A stretch of DNA of 64,000 nucleotides from JAHDNZ01 sp036721855 (GCA_036721855.1 DAIMKF010000002.1:1-64000); one strand, 5' to 3'; counted from the stretch's first letter, positions 45,092 to 53,917 are shown. Made by a program: numbers and translations. The notes: a model not told the origin generated them from the letters alone.

Positions 45092-45374
45092 ATTTTAGAA
45101 TAAGTTTTTTAACAAAAAATTTCTCTGTCTTCTTCCCTCGGCCGTTTTTACCCTCGACAAAAGGCTTTGTATTTAATACTTCTTTTCGCAAATGCTAACT
45201 CCTTTTGGACTTTGGAAATTTCCCTATGAAGCTAGCTATATGGACGACCTCTTTGAGATTTGTAAAAATATCTCTTTTTATAGGATATGGGATGTACCTT
45301 ATTAGAAGGTTATATAGTCGATAAGGCCTTAAGGAGACTTTTACTATACCTAGTTCCGACAGTAAAACAAAATT

Positions 45375-45416
45375 AAACCCGCTATAACCTTGAAGTGGTT
45401 TGGTTATAGTGGGTTT
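45375..45416. terminator. Hairpin terminator candidate downstream of the DUF1080-like gene
   Basis: AAACCCGCTATAACC (45375-45389) and GGTTATAGTGGGTTT (45402-45416) are complementary except one G-U, with a 12-nt loop. On the minus strand a TTTAATTTTGTTTTA tail follows. Confidence 0.6.
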
Positions 45417-45457
45417 GTCTTTTATGTTTAGATTTTGCTTATCCCAATTTATTTTAG

Positions 45458-45496
45458 CACCCTTTGAAGCATCTCTTCCCAATGCTTCAAAGGGTG
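45458..45496 (-). terminator. 14-bp perfect hairpin right after the DUF1080-like gene
   Basis: CACCCTTTGAAGCA (45458-45471) and TGCTTCAAAGGGTG (45483-45496), 11-nt loop, starting 16 nt past the stop. There is no long U-tract, so it may act with the hairpin at 45375. Confidence 0.6.
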
Positions 45497-45512
45497 TGTC
45501 TATCTTTTGTAA

Positions 45513-46154
45513 TTATTCAGCTTCGTTTTCGAAGGCTTTGTATTTCTTTCTATCATAAGGTTCAATAGTTATATTATCAAAAGCTACCTCACAGCCATTT
45601 ACATGAAGACCAAATATTCCTTCATCTCTATAGCCAGTCTCAATGGCTGCAAATTGCAGTTCGTCATCGATAAAATAAAGGAAGATATCATCGCAAACAG
45701 CTACAGTTAACCTATAGGTTTGATTATATCCAAATGCTGTAGCATAAGGTTTTATACGTCTTACATCCCATTGACCATCGGGTCTGCGGAAAGCTAATTC
45801 TGTACCGTTGCGGGCATTAGAACCTTTTCTAACTGTAAACATATGATACGGTGGTGCCCCATCTTCAGGAGCACGGAAAAAGATAGAACACCAGCGGGCA
45901 TTATCTTTAGCTGAAAGGAAAGTAATATCAACAGAGTAAACAAAATCTTCCATCTCCGGACCAAAAACCACTCTACCTTGAACTGCGATCGAAGGACTCT
46001 CACCTATAATTCGCCCATCTTCTACCTTCCAGTCGCCTTCAATAATTTCAAACCCTGCCGGAAGTCCTTCACCAGAAAAATCTTGGTTATAGGATGCCAA
46101 TGCAACCAATGATAACACCAAAACCATAAGAATAACTGTCCAACACCTTCTCAC
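45513..46154 (-). CDS. Secreted DUF1080 / 3-keto-disaccharide hydrolase-like protein
   Basis: 213 aa from the GTG at 46154, which has an AAGGGGGA box; an ATG at 46172 lies within that box region. The signal peptide is RRCWTVILMVLVLSLVALA. The body is a jelly-roll of the concanavalin-like DUF1080 type: FSGEGLPAGFEIIEGDWKVEDGRIIGES, WCSIFFRA, YRLTVAVCDDIFLYFIDDEL and GIFGLHVNGCEVAFDNITIE. Such domains bind or cleave sugars. It lies between the two metallophosphoesterase paralogues on the same strand; the link between them is unknown. Confidence 0.75.
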   Translation of the reverse strand: MRRCWTVILMVLVLSLVALASYNQDFSGEGLPAGFEIIEGDWKVEDGRIIGESPSIAVQGRVVFGPEMEDFVYSVDITFLSAKDNARWCSIFFRAPEDGAPPYHMFTVRKGSNARNGTELAFRRPDGQWDVRRIKPYATAFGYNQTYRLTVAVCDDIFLYFIDDELQFAAIETGYRDEGIFGLHVNGCEVAFDNITIEPYDRKKYKAFENEAE

Positions 46155-46262
46155 AAAAACATCCCCCTTCATAATTACTATGCTAAAGCATTTCGCTTTC
46201 GAATATTATTTACCTGCCAAATATTCCTTTTCGAGCAAAATGTTAGTCCTTTATCTGCCAAG

Positions 46263-46278
46263 TTTAATTATAATTAAA
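46263..46278. promoter_or_regulatory. 16-bp palindrome upstream of the DUF1080-like gene
   Basis: TTTAATTATAATTAAA is a perfect palindrome ~109 bp before the GTG start. It could be an operator or only an AT-rich promoter element. Confidence 0.3.
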
Positions 46279-46302
46279 TCTATGCTGCTTTCTAAAACTA
46301 TT

Positions 46303-47667
46303 TTAATCAGTTATCTTTTGGCAATTAGAATAAATGGGGCTACTTTTATATCCCAAAGAATCGACAGCGACCAATTTCAAGGAATACTCCACACCGGAAA
46401 TTAATTGGCCTGAAGGCAGGTTAAATAAAGCAACATCGATTACCTTAGTTAGCCTCTTTTTCATCTTTCTCGGATCAGGTACTCTATAGAAATCTGAATA
46501 GGTAATAATAGGGGTTGCTCCAGGTAAAGAACTCTTTTTTGCCTCTAATAAATGAAGCTCATAATAATAGACATAATCATCATCCAAAGCTGCATCAAAC
46601 TCTACTTCAAGCTTATCTTTGTTAACTACACGCAAAACTGCCTCTGCGGTTTCTAGAAAATAAGGGGGTTTATTATTTTTTGATCTGGCTTCATTGGTAT
46701 ATTTAACTAGGTGAGATTTATTTTGTTTGGGACTAGGAATAATCCAAGGCTTTTTAATTTCTGCCCTATTAAAAAAGTCCATTCTTGTAATCTTAACATT
46801 ATGCTTTTTATCTACTTCTACAAAAAGGCCTTGTGAAAAGCTATGACAGTCTTCAGGTTCCATACCACCTTTAGTATCGATAGGTTTGATGCCTTCGATT
46901 TCGCTTTCCAAAGAGCAATACAAAGTACATCCTGTCCCCAGGGCTGTATAACTCTTCTGATATATGTTGCGTTCGTCATTCAAGGGGAAGTGAAGATGCC
47001 CACCAAAGGCCATAACCTGGGGATAGTTCTGAAGCAGTTTATCTATATTGTCAGAATACCAGTAAGTACTTTCTCTGCTTCCATAAACCGTATCATAGAT
47101 CACAGGATGAGTAGCTAAGAAGATTGGTTTTTGGGGATCGTCTAAAACGGCTCGATCCAGTTTAGTCTTTAACCAATTTAAATCCTCGCTTAGGTGATGA
47201 CATCCACCATTATATACCTTGCAATTTACTGCCATAAAGTGATAGCCTTTTACAGTTATATGATGGTTACCATTTTTTATCTCCTTTGCTGATGCTCCTT
47301 CAAAAGCATAATCAGCAAGGACTTGCTTAAACATTTCACCGTTAAAAGGTTTTTCGTCAAACGCTAGATCGTGGTTTCCTAAAGCAAAAAGAAATTTAGT
47401 TTTCTTTTCTCCAAGCTCAAAATCATCTAAGACCTCTTTGAGAGCCTGTACTTGTTCAAAAGCACCATTATCTGTTAGATCCCCTGCTACAAAAATAACA
47501 TCCAGTTGGTTATTGGCTTTTGCATACAACTGTCTCAAACACTCTGCAAACTTATCTCTGCCTGGATGTAAATGTAGATCTGAAATAGCTCCAAACCTTA
47601 AAACAATATTACCTTCATCAAAACTTAATTCTTCTTTTTCATCTAAAAAAGTATTAATCCGATTCAA
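46303..47667 (-). CDS. Metallophosphoesterase, paralogue 2 (no signal peptide)
   Basis: 454 aa from the TTG at 47667, which has an AAGGGAG box 9 nt upstream; an alternative start at 47688 would lie inside that box. Motifs GAISDLHLHPG, VAGDLTDNG, ALGNHDLAF, LATHPVIYD and GGHLHFPL, followed by the same C-terminal Fn3-like module as paralogue 1. In contrast to that protein it has no hydrophobic N-terminus, so it is predicted to be cytoplasmic. The GAAAACGGTTTC element at 47761-47772 is a close match to the palindrome before paralogue 1. Confidence 0.83.
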   Translation of the reverse strand: MNRINTFLDEKEELSFDEGNIVLRFGAISDLHLHPGRDKFAECLRQLYAKANNQLDVIFVAGDLTDNGAFEQVQALKEVLDDFELGEKKTKFLFALGNHDLAFDEKPFNGEMFKQVLADYAFEGASAKEIKNGNHHITVKGYHFMAVNCKVYNGGCHHLSEDLNWLKTKLDRAVLDDPQKPIFLATHPVIYDTVYGSRESTYWYSDNIDKLLQNYPQVMAFGGHLHFPLNDERNIYQKSYTALGTGCTLYCSLESEIEGIKPIDTKGGMEPEDCHSFSQGLFVEVDKKHNVKITRMDFFNRAEIKKPWIIPSPKQNKSHLVKYTNEARSKNNKPPYFLETAEAVLRVVNKDKLEVEFDAALDDDYVYYYELHLLEAKKSSLPGATPIITYSDFYRVPDPRKMKKRLTKVIDVALFNLPSGQLISGVEYSLKLVAVDSLGYKSSPIYSNCQKITD

Positions 47668-47760
47668 AAGAACATACTCCCTTCGCAAAGCCTGCTTTAA
47701 ATATTAAAAACTTCTTTTACTACCTATTTTAATTGTACTGTTAACATTAACCAGAATCAA

Positions 47761-47772
47761 GAAAACGGTTTC
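47761..47772. promoter_or_regulatory. GAAAACG-type palindrome upstream of metallophosphoesterase 2
   Basis: GAAAACGGTTTC, one mismatch pair from the perfect palindrome at 45080-45091, ~94 bp before the TTG start. Confidence 0.45.
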
Positions 47773-47902
47773 TAAATAAATTATAAACAATAATTTAAAC
47801 GAACTTCTTTTGGGATTGTTGAAAGCATTGCACAAGCTAGCGAAAAAGGATACCATATAAAGAAAGTACTAGCTTTCACACCGCTACCTTGGAGGGAGTC
47901 TA

Positions 47903-48886
47903 ATGGAGGAAAGAATCAACATTGGAATAGTTGGCTATGGCAATTTAGGCAAAGGTGTTGAATTGGCCATAAAACAAAACGAAGATATGCAATTAGTTGC
48001 TATATTTTCACGTAGAGAGCCTGAAAGCCTCAGAATTGTTGATAAAACCATTCCTGTATTGCCAATTTCTAAAGCTAAAGATTACCAGAGCAAAATCGAT
48101 GTTATGATTTTATGTGGAGGATCGGCCAAAGATTTGCCCGAACAAGGTCCCTTCTTTGCTAAGTATTTTAATACAGTAGATAGTTTTGATACTCATGCCA
48201 AGATTCCTCAATATTATCAAGCCCTCAATCAGACAGCTAAAGAAAGTGGCAAGACAAGCATCATCTCCGTAGGCTGGGATCCTGGACTATTTTCACTAAT
48301 GCGTATAATCTCCGAAGCTATTTTACCTGATGGTAAAACTTATACTTTTTGGGGCAAAGGTGTAAGCCAAGGCCATTCTGACGCCATTCGACGTGTAGAA
48401 GGAGTTAAAGGTGGCATTCAATACACAATACCCTCAAAAGAAGCAATTACTAGAGTAAGAAATGGTGAAAGGCCCAACCTTACCGTCGCTGACAAACATC
48501 AGAGAGAATGCTTTGTGGTTGCAGAAGATGGAGCAGATAAAGCCAAAATTGAATCTGCCATTAAGACGATGCCCGACTACTTTTTAGATTATAAAACAAC
48601 TGTACATTTTATAAGTGAAACAGAGCTTAAAGAAAAGCATTCTCCAATGCCTCATGGTGGATTTGTTATTCGCAGTGGCCAAACAAATAACAATAATAAT
48701 CAGCTGGTTGAGTTCTCTTTGAATTTAAAAAGCAACCCGGAATTTACCGCCAGTGTGTTAACTGCTTATGCCCGTGCTGCTTATCGTTTAAATAAAGAAG
48801 GCCAGATTGGAGCTAAAACTATTGTAGATATTGCGCCTGTTTATTTAGCCAAAAAACCTGTTGCTACTCTAATGAGTGAACTATGA
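47903..48886 (+). CDS. ddh: meso-Diaminopimelate D-dehydrogenase
   Basis: 327 aa. N-terminal NADP-binding fold INIGIVGYGNLGKGVE, then FSRREPESL, the substrate-domain sequence SVGWDPGLFSLMRIISEAI and GKGVSQGHSDAIRRVEGVKGG, and the C-terminal HGGFVIRSGQT. The enzyme makes meso-DAP directly from tetrahydrodipicolinate and ammonia with NADPH, for lysine and peptidoglycan. The gene is alone on the plus strand with a GGAGGGAG box. No lysine riboswitch is seen upstream. Confidence 0.93.
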   Translation: MEERINIGIVGYGNLGKGVELAIKQNEDMQLVAIFSRREPESLRIVDKTIPVLPISKAKDYQSKIDVMILCGGSAKDLPEQGPFFAKYFNTVDSFDTHAKIPQYYQALNQTAKESGKTSIISVGWDPGLFSLMRIISEAILPDGKTYTFWGKGVSQGHSDAIRRVEGVKGGIQYTIPSKEAITRVRNGERPNLTVADKHQRECFVVAEDGADKAKIESAIKTMPDYFLDYKTTVHFISETELKEKHSPMPHGGFVIRSGQTNNNNNQLVEFSLNLKSNPEFTASVLTAYARAAYRLNKEGQIGAKTIVDIAPVYLAKKPVATLMSEL

Positions 48887-48956
48887 ACTCAGCTATAAGA
48901 TCATAATTAGAAACACTACTTTTAATACGAAAGGAAATGTTTACCGCAAAATTAAA

Positions 48957-49006
48957 GGGCTGTTGCACAATTAACTGATTATTTAGTTGCGCGGCAGCCT
49001 TTTTTT
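48957..49006 (+). terminator. Hairpin formed by the IS left end, possible ddh terminator
   Basis: GGCTGTTGCACAA pairs with TTGCGCGGCAGCC (with G-U pairs and one mismatch) and is followed by TTTTTTT. It lies ~70 nt after the ddh stop and could end ddh transcription. Confidence 0.55.
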
Positions 49007-49109
49007 GTGTGTACAACAGAAAAACGAGCTCAGAATAGCTCATTTATGGTATGATATAACTATTGAAACTAAAATATTATATACAAATAATTATCGCACG
49101 TTGGGGTCA

Positions 49110-49620
49110 GGTAATCAACTGGTTTTACCATTAAATTCAAAGGTTCTTATTCCTGAAGACGACTCGGTGAGATTGCTAAGCCATTTATTGGAGGAATTAA
49201 ACTACTAAAAGCTATACAAGGCATACTCCCGCAAAGGGAGTATGCCTTCAGTTCAACCTAAAACAGCCTTCAAAATATTGACCTACGCTTATATGCGCTT
49301 AGATGAATAACATCTATTCAAGTAGGAAATAGAGTCGTCATATAAGCGCGACATCAACTTTATGTGGTTGTTAAACGGAGAAAAGGCACCAGATCATTGT
49401 GCAATATCTAGATTTAGACAGCGCTTTCTGTCTAATGCTGTTGAAGACCTTTTCTATCAATTGCGGCGAGATCGAGTTTGAAAACTTATTTATTGATGGA
49501 ACTAAAATAGAAGCTAATGTTAACCGTTATATTTTGTCTGGAAGAAAGCGAAATAAAAACTCCTTTGCACCCTATAAAACAGACTGCTTAGGATTGATTT
49601 TTTAAAAACCCTAAGGGGTT
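49110..49620 (+). pseudogene. IS1182-type transposase fragments
   Basis: Four conserved blocks of the transposase N-terminal half lie in different frames with at least four interruptions, and the catalytic C-terminal part is absent. The FIDGTKIEANVNRY block is the clearest family marker. Confidence 0.85.
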
Positions 49621-49726
49621 CTTTTGCCTTGCCAAAAATTTGTAGTTTCTAACAAAAAAAGGAACGTTGCTCCCTACTTTTTTAGTAGTTTTGCAACGCC
49701 CCCTTATTCATTGCTTTATCTGTTTC

Positions 49727-51022
49727 TTATTTCTTTTGTTCATCCAGTAGCTTTTTGATATACCTAGAGTACTCACTTTCTTTTTTACGAATCTCCTGAT
49801 TATGTTCAACAGCATATTTCTTGATAGCAACTACTGGATCTACTCCATTTAGAATAGCTTCTTCAGCCGCAAATTGTAAATAACGCCTTCTGTGTCTTGG
49901 CGCAACAAGACCATAAACCGAGGTAACGCCTTCTTTTAATACTTTTTGGTAAACTATAAGGTCCTCAGCCGGCAGATCGATCTTGGTTATGGCTTCTAAA
50001 TCAGCAGGTAAAAGCATGGTACCTGCAACCCTGGCCATACTTCTTTTAGCTAATTCAATTTGAATAGGTGTTGAAGTAATCCATTTAATAAACTCCCAAG
50101 CTTCAGCCTTCTTTTTAGATAATTTGAATATAGTCAGAGCATTTCCGGCCACAGAACTTTTCCTATCAAGTTTACCGTCGCGTAAAGTACCAGGTACCTG
50201 TACCAAACTCCACTTGCCTGCTAATTGTGGTTGAGTTATATTTATTTTGGCATACCGTCCAGGCTGCTGTACAAAGAAAAACAAGCTGCCATCTGCAAAT
50301 CCCTGAATGTGAGGAATATTGCGGTCTATGCGATGCTTAGTGTACATTTCAACATATTCTACAAAACCATTGATTGTTTCAGGTTGATCATACCCTGACC
50401 TTTTTAGATCCGGTGTATAATCATCTCCGCCATGTTGCCACATAAACATGTTAACATCTTCGTATAAATCTACTGAAAGTTGCCAAGCTAAAGAGATGTT
50501 ACTACCTTTGGCCTGTAGTTTAGGTAAAACTTTTTTTAATTCGTCCCAAGTATCTAACCTTTTGATTCCATAATCTGCTAATAAATCATCTCTTTGAAAA
50601 CCTGCCATAGAAAAATTCGCATCATAATGAATCCCAAAAACAGAACTTTGATAAGTTAAAGACCTAAAAACTGCAGGGTAGAGATTTTTAACTACATTAT
50701 CAAAATCAGGAAAAGTTGCCTTTAAATCAATAACAGCTCCCCTAACACCTAACTCCGGAGCAAATAATGGTCCCATGCCACCAACATCAGGAACATCCCC
50801 TGAGGCTGCTGCTAAAATAAACTTGTTTTCAAAATCACCCCAACTTAAATTGGTATATTCTACATCTAAGCCTGTTTTTTTAGTAAAGCTTTCTCTAGTA
50901 AGCTCTTTGTAAACATTTAGTATTTCATTATTTACACCTGTCACCCAGACTGTTAGAGTTTTAGCACTTACAATAATAGTTAAGAGAGACAGTATCAAAA
51001 CCACTAAAATTCTTTTTCTCAC
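49727..51022 (-). CDS. Extracellular solute-binding protein, orphan (paralogue of 37.9 kb gene)
   Basis: 431 aa from the GTG at 51022 (AGGGG box); a GTG three codons earlier is in frame but overlaps the box. The signal peptide ends IIVSA-K without a lipobox. Sugar-binding family 1 features: KTLTVWVTGVNNEILNVYKE, DVEYTNLSWGDFENKFILAAASGDVPDV, KKAEAWEFIKWI, and the tail KKESEYSRYIKKLLDE, which matches the other orphan (EYQRYIEKL). No transporter genes are adjacent. It may use permeases encoded elsewhere. Confidence 0.83.
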   Translation of the reverse strand: MRKRILVVLILSLLTIIVSAKTLTVWVTGVNNEILNVYKELTRESFTKKTGLDVEYTNLSWGDFENKFILAAASGDVPDVGGMGPLFAPELGVRGAVIDLKATFPDFDNVVKNLYPAVFRSLTYQSSVFGIHYDANFSMAGFQRDDLLADYGIKRLDTWDELKKVLPKLQAKGSNISLAWQLSVDLYEDVNMFMWQHGGDDYTPDLKRSGYDQPETINGFVEYVEMYTKHRIDRNIPHIQGFADGSLFFFVQQPGRYAKINITQPQLAGKWSLVQVPGTLRDGKLDRKSSVAGNALTIFKLSKKKAEAWEFIKWITSTPIQIELAKRSMARVAGTMLLPADLEAITKIDLPAEDLIVYQKVLKEGVTSVYGLVAPRHRRRYLQFAAEEAILNGVDPVVAIKKYAVEHNQEIRKKESEYSRYIKKLLDEQKK

Positions 51023-51031
51023 TAAAGACAC

Positions 51032-51557
51032 CCCTCATATAAGAAATCTCTTCCCAAATGTTCACAATAAAATGCTTTTTATCATATACATCCTTTAGAA
51101 CATTTAACAAGTATTGTTATCTTGGAAATTTTTCCATAGTTAAATTCAAAACATCTAACTTTCTCTTTTTAAGAAAATCTTCACCCCTTTTGTCCAGCAA
51201 AATAATTAAACCAGTTTTCTCCTCAGGATAATAACTCCAATTAACAAACTATACCGACCTCTATTTTGTTTGTATTTCTTCCTCATTTATCTTAAATATC
51301 CTTGTTCCAAGTTTATTCTAGTTATATCTCGGGTTAATATTGTTATATAACATTCGTTAATAATTTTCAAATCAAGTAATCAATATTTCTATTTGATCTT
51401 AAAAAAACGAAAACATTGCCCAAATAGGCTCTCAATTCCACCAAACTCCATACAGTATAGATCTTCCTCCCAAAGTTAGTGTTTCTCTTTCCTCTGACCA
51501 GTTGTTAAAGAAATTGATGATATTGAAATTGTCACAACCGAATGAATCTATTTTAAG
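51032..51557. other. Long AT-rich intergenic region
   Basis: About 525 bp without a coding frame I can support. The high-coordinate end holds the tRNA terminator; the low-coordinate end should hold the promoter of the solute-binding protein gene. I see no conserved RNA motif. Confidence 0.4.
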
Positions 51558-51583
51558 TAAAAAAACTACACTTTTGTGTAGCT
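51555..51583 (-). terminator. Intrinsic terminator of tRNA-Arg
   Basis: On the minus strand CTACAC-AAAA-GTGTAG is followed by a T7 run, ~50 nt downstream of the tRNA 3' end. Confidence 0.8.
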
Positions 51584-51634
51584 TCGATTATACTAACTAG
51601 CAAAACAGTAAATGTAACTTTTTAGATAATAAAA

Positions 51635-51711
51635 TGGCAGCCCCGAGACGACTCGAACGTCCGGCACGCGGTTTAGGAAACCGCTGCTCTATCCTACTGA
51701 GCTACGGGGCC
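51635..51711 (-). tRNA. tRNA-Arg (anticodon CCT)
   Basis: 77 nt on the minus strand. The acceptor GGCCCCG pairs with CGGGGCT (one G-U) and the 3' CCA is encoded. The anticodon stem-loop GCGGT-TTCCTAA-ACCGC carries anticodon CCT, reading AGG (Arg). D arm GCTC...GAGC and T loop GTTCGAGTC are canonical. It stands alone, with its own promoter and terminator. Confidence 0.95.
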
Positions 51712-51722
51712 ACTTCCAAGTT

Positions 51723-51752
51723 ATTATAACACAGACTCATAAAAACTGTAAA
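51723..51752 (-). promoter_or_regulatory. Sigma-A promoter of tRNA-Arg
   Basis: Minus strand TTTACA (51752-51747), an 18-nt spacer and a perfect TATAAT (51728-51723), 12 nt before the tRNA 5' end. Confidence 0.8.
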
Positions 51753-51872
51753 GATTGATAACTGCTTGAAAGATTAATTTTAGCATCCTAAATTGCGTGA
51801 CTTATTTCCACCCACAAAGTTTATCAAGGTAGTAATATCTCTTGCAAATTGACCCTTTTAATAGTTTTTAGT

Positions 51873-51900
51873 AAAGGATCCAACCTAGGTTGGATCCTTT
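51873..51900 (-). terminator. Palindromic terminator of the opp operon
   Basis: A 28-bp perfect palindrome, AAAGGATCCAACC joined to GGTTGGATCCTTT by TA, 12 nt past the last permease stop. The run after it on the minus strand is moderately T-rich. Confidence 0.7.
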
Positions 51901-51912
51901 ATAGTTTCTGAC

Positions 51913-52779
51913 TCATGATTGCATCTTAGGATCAAGTACATCGCGGAAAGCATCGCCTATCAAGTTCCAAGCTAACACAAATAATACAATCGCCAAACCC
52001 GGATATACAATCGTATACCAGTAAGCGAGGTGATTTTCCGGAGTGCCTAATAACCAGTTGCGACCCATGCTAATCATTTGGCCCCAATCAGCATAGCCTA
52101 CCGGTGCACCAACACCTAAAAAACTTAAGCCTGCTGCCGTAATAACAACCGACCCAATATTCATACTAGCTTGCACTAATACCGGAAAAATTGTATTGGG
52201 CAAGACATGCTTAATGATAATTAGCCAGTCCTTAACACCACTTGCTTTTGCGGCTAAAATATATTCTTCTTCTTTAATAGCTAAGATACTACCACGTATA
52301 AGACGAGCATAGTCCATCCAATAAAAACAAATCATTGTAAGCATAACCTTATTTAATCCTGGTCCAAGAATTGTAGTTACAACAACTGCTGCAATAAGAA
52401 AAGGGAAACTCATAAAGATATCTACTATGCGCATTAAGATATTATCGAAAAGACCACCAAAATACCCTGCGATCGAACCAATAAAAATCCCCAAGCTACA
52501 GCTCACCCCAACAACGACTAAACCCACCCAAAAAGCTGAACGTGTACCCCAGACAAGGCCATAAAAAATATCATACTGACCTTCTGTCAAACCAAATGGA
52601 TGTTCAGGAGAAGGTGGTTTTGGAGTAGAGCCCCAGCCGTATCTAGGAATTAGATACTTTTGACTTGGATTTTTTGGTGGAGCTATTTGAGGTGCAAATA
52701 TAGCGACTATAATAAAACCCAATAGTAGGATTAGCCCAAAGAGTGAGATGGGGTTTTTAATTAATTTTTTTAATAACAT
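51913..52779 (-). CDS. oppC: Oligopeptide/dipeptide ABC permease, OppC/DppC type
   Basis: 288 aa, six membrane helices. N-terminal OppC region LLKKLIKNPISLFGLILLLGFIIVAIFAPQ. EAA loop EEYILAAKASGVKDWLIIIKHVLPN near residue 185, then AGLSFLGVGAPVGYADWGQMI. It is the last gene of the operon with oppB 8 nt upstream. The substrate is probably peptides. Confidence 0.92.
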   Translation of the reverse strand: MLLKKLIKNPISLFGLILLLGFIIVAIFAPQIAPPKNPSQKYLIPRYGWGSTPKPPSPEHPFGLTEGQYDIFYGLVWGTRSAFWVGLVVVGVSCSLGIFIGSIAGYFGGLFDNILMRIVDIFMSFPFLIAAVVVTTILGPGLNKVMLTMICFYWMDYARLIRGSILAIKEEEYILAAKASGVKDWLIIIKHVLPNTIFPVLVQASMNIGSVVITAAGLSFLGVGAPVGYADWGQMISMGRNWLLGTPENHLAYWYTIVYPGLAIVLFVLAWNLIGDAFRDVLDPKMQS

Positions 52780-52786
52780 TAAAATC

Positions 52787-53818
52787 TCACTCCAGTCTAA
52801 CGCGCGGATCGATCACAGCGTAAAGAATGTCTACTACTAAATTAACAATTACTAACAAGAAACAGTAAAACATTGTTGTTCCCAAAACTGCGGCATAATC
52901 TAGCTGTTGTGCGGCTGTCGCAGTTAACAAACCAATTCCTTTAAAATCAAAAACTGTTTCTACAATAACTACGCCACCTAAAAGGCCTAAGATCATTAAA
53001 CCGCCAACTGTGATCACAGGAATAAGCGCATTTTTTCTAATGTACTTTTTTATAACAACACTCTCAGGCAAACCCTTTGAGCGACCTGTTCTAACATAAT
53101 CTTTATTAAGAATATCTAACATACTTGAACGTGTAATACGCATGATAAATGCCCACCATAAATAAGACAAAGTTAAAACCGGACCAATTAGATGCCTAAC
53201 TGCATCCCAAAATATTTTTAAATTCCCATTTAGTAAAGCATCGATTGTGTGCATACCTGTATATCTTATAAACTGATCAGAGTAAACAATCTGGTATGCC
53301 CAGGTACTAAGTCTACCGGGTGGAAACCAACCTAAAACACCATAAAAAATCATAAGTACGAAAAGACCGCCGACAAAGCTCGGTAAAGACCAGCCAATAA
53401 TCGAAAATATTCTGGTAAGATGATCCCCTATTCGGTTGTGATGCATTGCTGCAAAAGAGCCTAAAAGTATGCCTCCGAAAACTACCGGTATAACTGCATA
53501 AAGAGCGAGTTCTAAGGTGGCAGGAAACCTGGCTTTAATTGCCTCAGCAACCGACATATTGGCCGAATTCGACCAACCTAAATCACCTTTGACGATGTTT
53601 TTTAACCATTTGATATATCTCTCGCCTGCAGGTCTATCCAAACCATAAGTTTTGATAAGAGCATCCGGGTCTTTATTCTTTAACTCTTCCGGGCTTCGAA
53701 TATAAGATGCCAGAAGCTGATATGGAGATAACATCTGCATCATAAGGAATATAAGCAATGTTACCCCCAAAATAACCACAGGCAGAGTCAGTAGTCGTCT
53801 TAAAATATAATTAAACAC
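52787..53818 (-). CDS. oppB: Oligopeptide/dipeptide ABC permease, OppB/DppB type
   Basis: 343 aa from the GTG at 53818, with an AAAAGGAG box; an ATG at 53857 would add 13 residues but has no site. Family features: FNYILRRLLTLPVVILGVTLLIFLMM, PGLDRPAGERYIKWLKNIVKGDLGWS-like segment near residue 70, EAA loop DYVRTGRSKGLPESVVIKKYIRKNALIP, and the C-terminal AVIDPRVRLE. It pairs with OppC. Confidence 0.92.
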   Translation of the reverse strand: MFNYILRRLLTLPVVILGVTLLIFLMMQMLSPYQLLASYIRSPEELKNKDPDALIKTYGLDRPAGERYIKWLKNIVKGDLGWSNSANMSVAEAIKARFPATLELALYAVIPVVFGGILLGSFAAMHHNRIGDHLTRIFSIIGWSLPSFVGGLFVLMIFYGVLGWFPPGRLSTWAYQIVYSDQFIRYTGMHTIDALLNGNLKIFWDAVRHLIGPVLTLSYLWWAFIMRITRSSMLDILNKDYVRTGRSKGLPESVVIKKYIRKNALIPVITVGGLMILGLLGGVVIVETVFDFKGIGLLTATAAQQLDYAAVLGTTMFYCFLLVIVNLVVDILYAVIDPRVRLE

Positions 53819-53868
53819 AAACCATTTCTCCTTTTTCAGCGCCTCTTTAGCTCGCATGAGCTTAGTTT

Positions 53869-53898
53869 GGGGGGCAGAGTATTTTACTCTGCTCCCGC
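53869..53898 (-). promoter_or_regulatory. Intercistronic hairpin between oppA and oppB
   Basis: GCAGAGTA (53874-53881) and TACTCTGC (53885-53892) form an 8-bp perfect stem, extended by GGG/CCC around a bulge. No U-tract follows. Such hairpins commonly protect the upstream binding-protein message and lower permease expression. Confidence 0.6.
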
Positions 53899-53917
53899 AA
53901 ACTGCTTCTGAAAACGC

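Larger units (their letters stand above)
48957..49703 (+). mobile_element. Decayed IS1182-family insertion sequence
   Basis: The left end GGGCTGTTGCACAATTA (from about 48957) and the right end, which reads GGGCGTTGCAAAACTA on the opposite strand (to 49703), are related imperfect inverted repeats. Between them are pieces of an IS1182-type transposase: QLVLPLNSKVLIPEDDSVRL near 49115, KLYKAYSRKGSMPSVQPKT near 49208, RDINFMWLLNGEKAPDH near 49350, and FENLFIDGTKIEANVNRY near 49477. They are separated by stops and frameshifts, and the C-terminal half of the transposase is deleted. It cannot transpose. Confidence 0.85.

Noticed and set aside
45195..45482. 95-aa minus-strand frame between metallophosphoesterase 1 and the DUF1080-like gene
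   Set aside because: It is built across two terminator-like hairpins and has no ribosome binding site or family match, so it is most likely a chance frame.
47700..47902. Possible lysine riboswitch before ddh
   Set aside because: No conserved L-box elements are present. Only a weak GAAAGC/GCTTTC pairing is seen.
49220..49246. Inverted repeat GGCATACTCCC...GGGAGTATGCC as a terminator
   Set aside because: It lies in the transposase coding relic (KAYSRKGSMPS) and has no T-run, so it is probably incidental.
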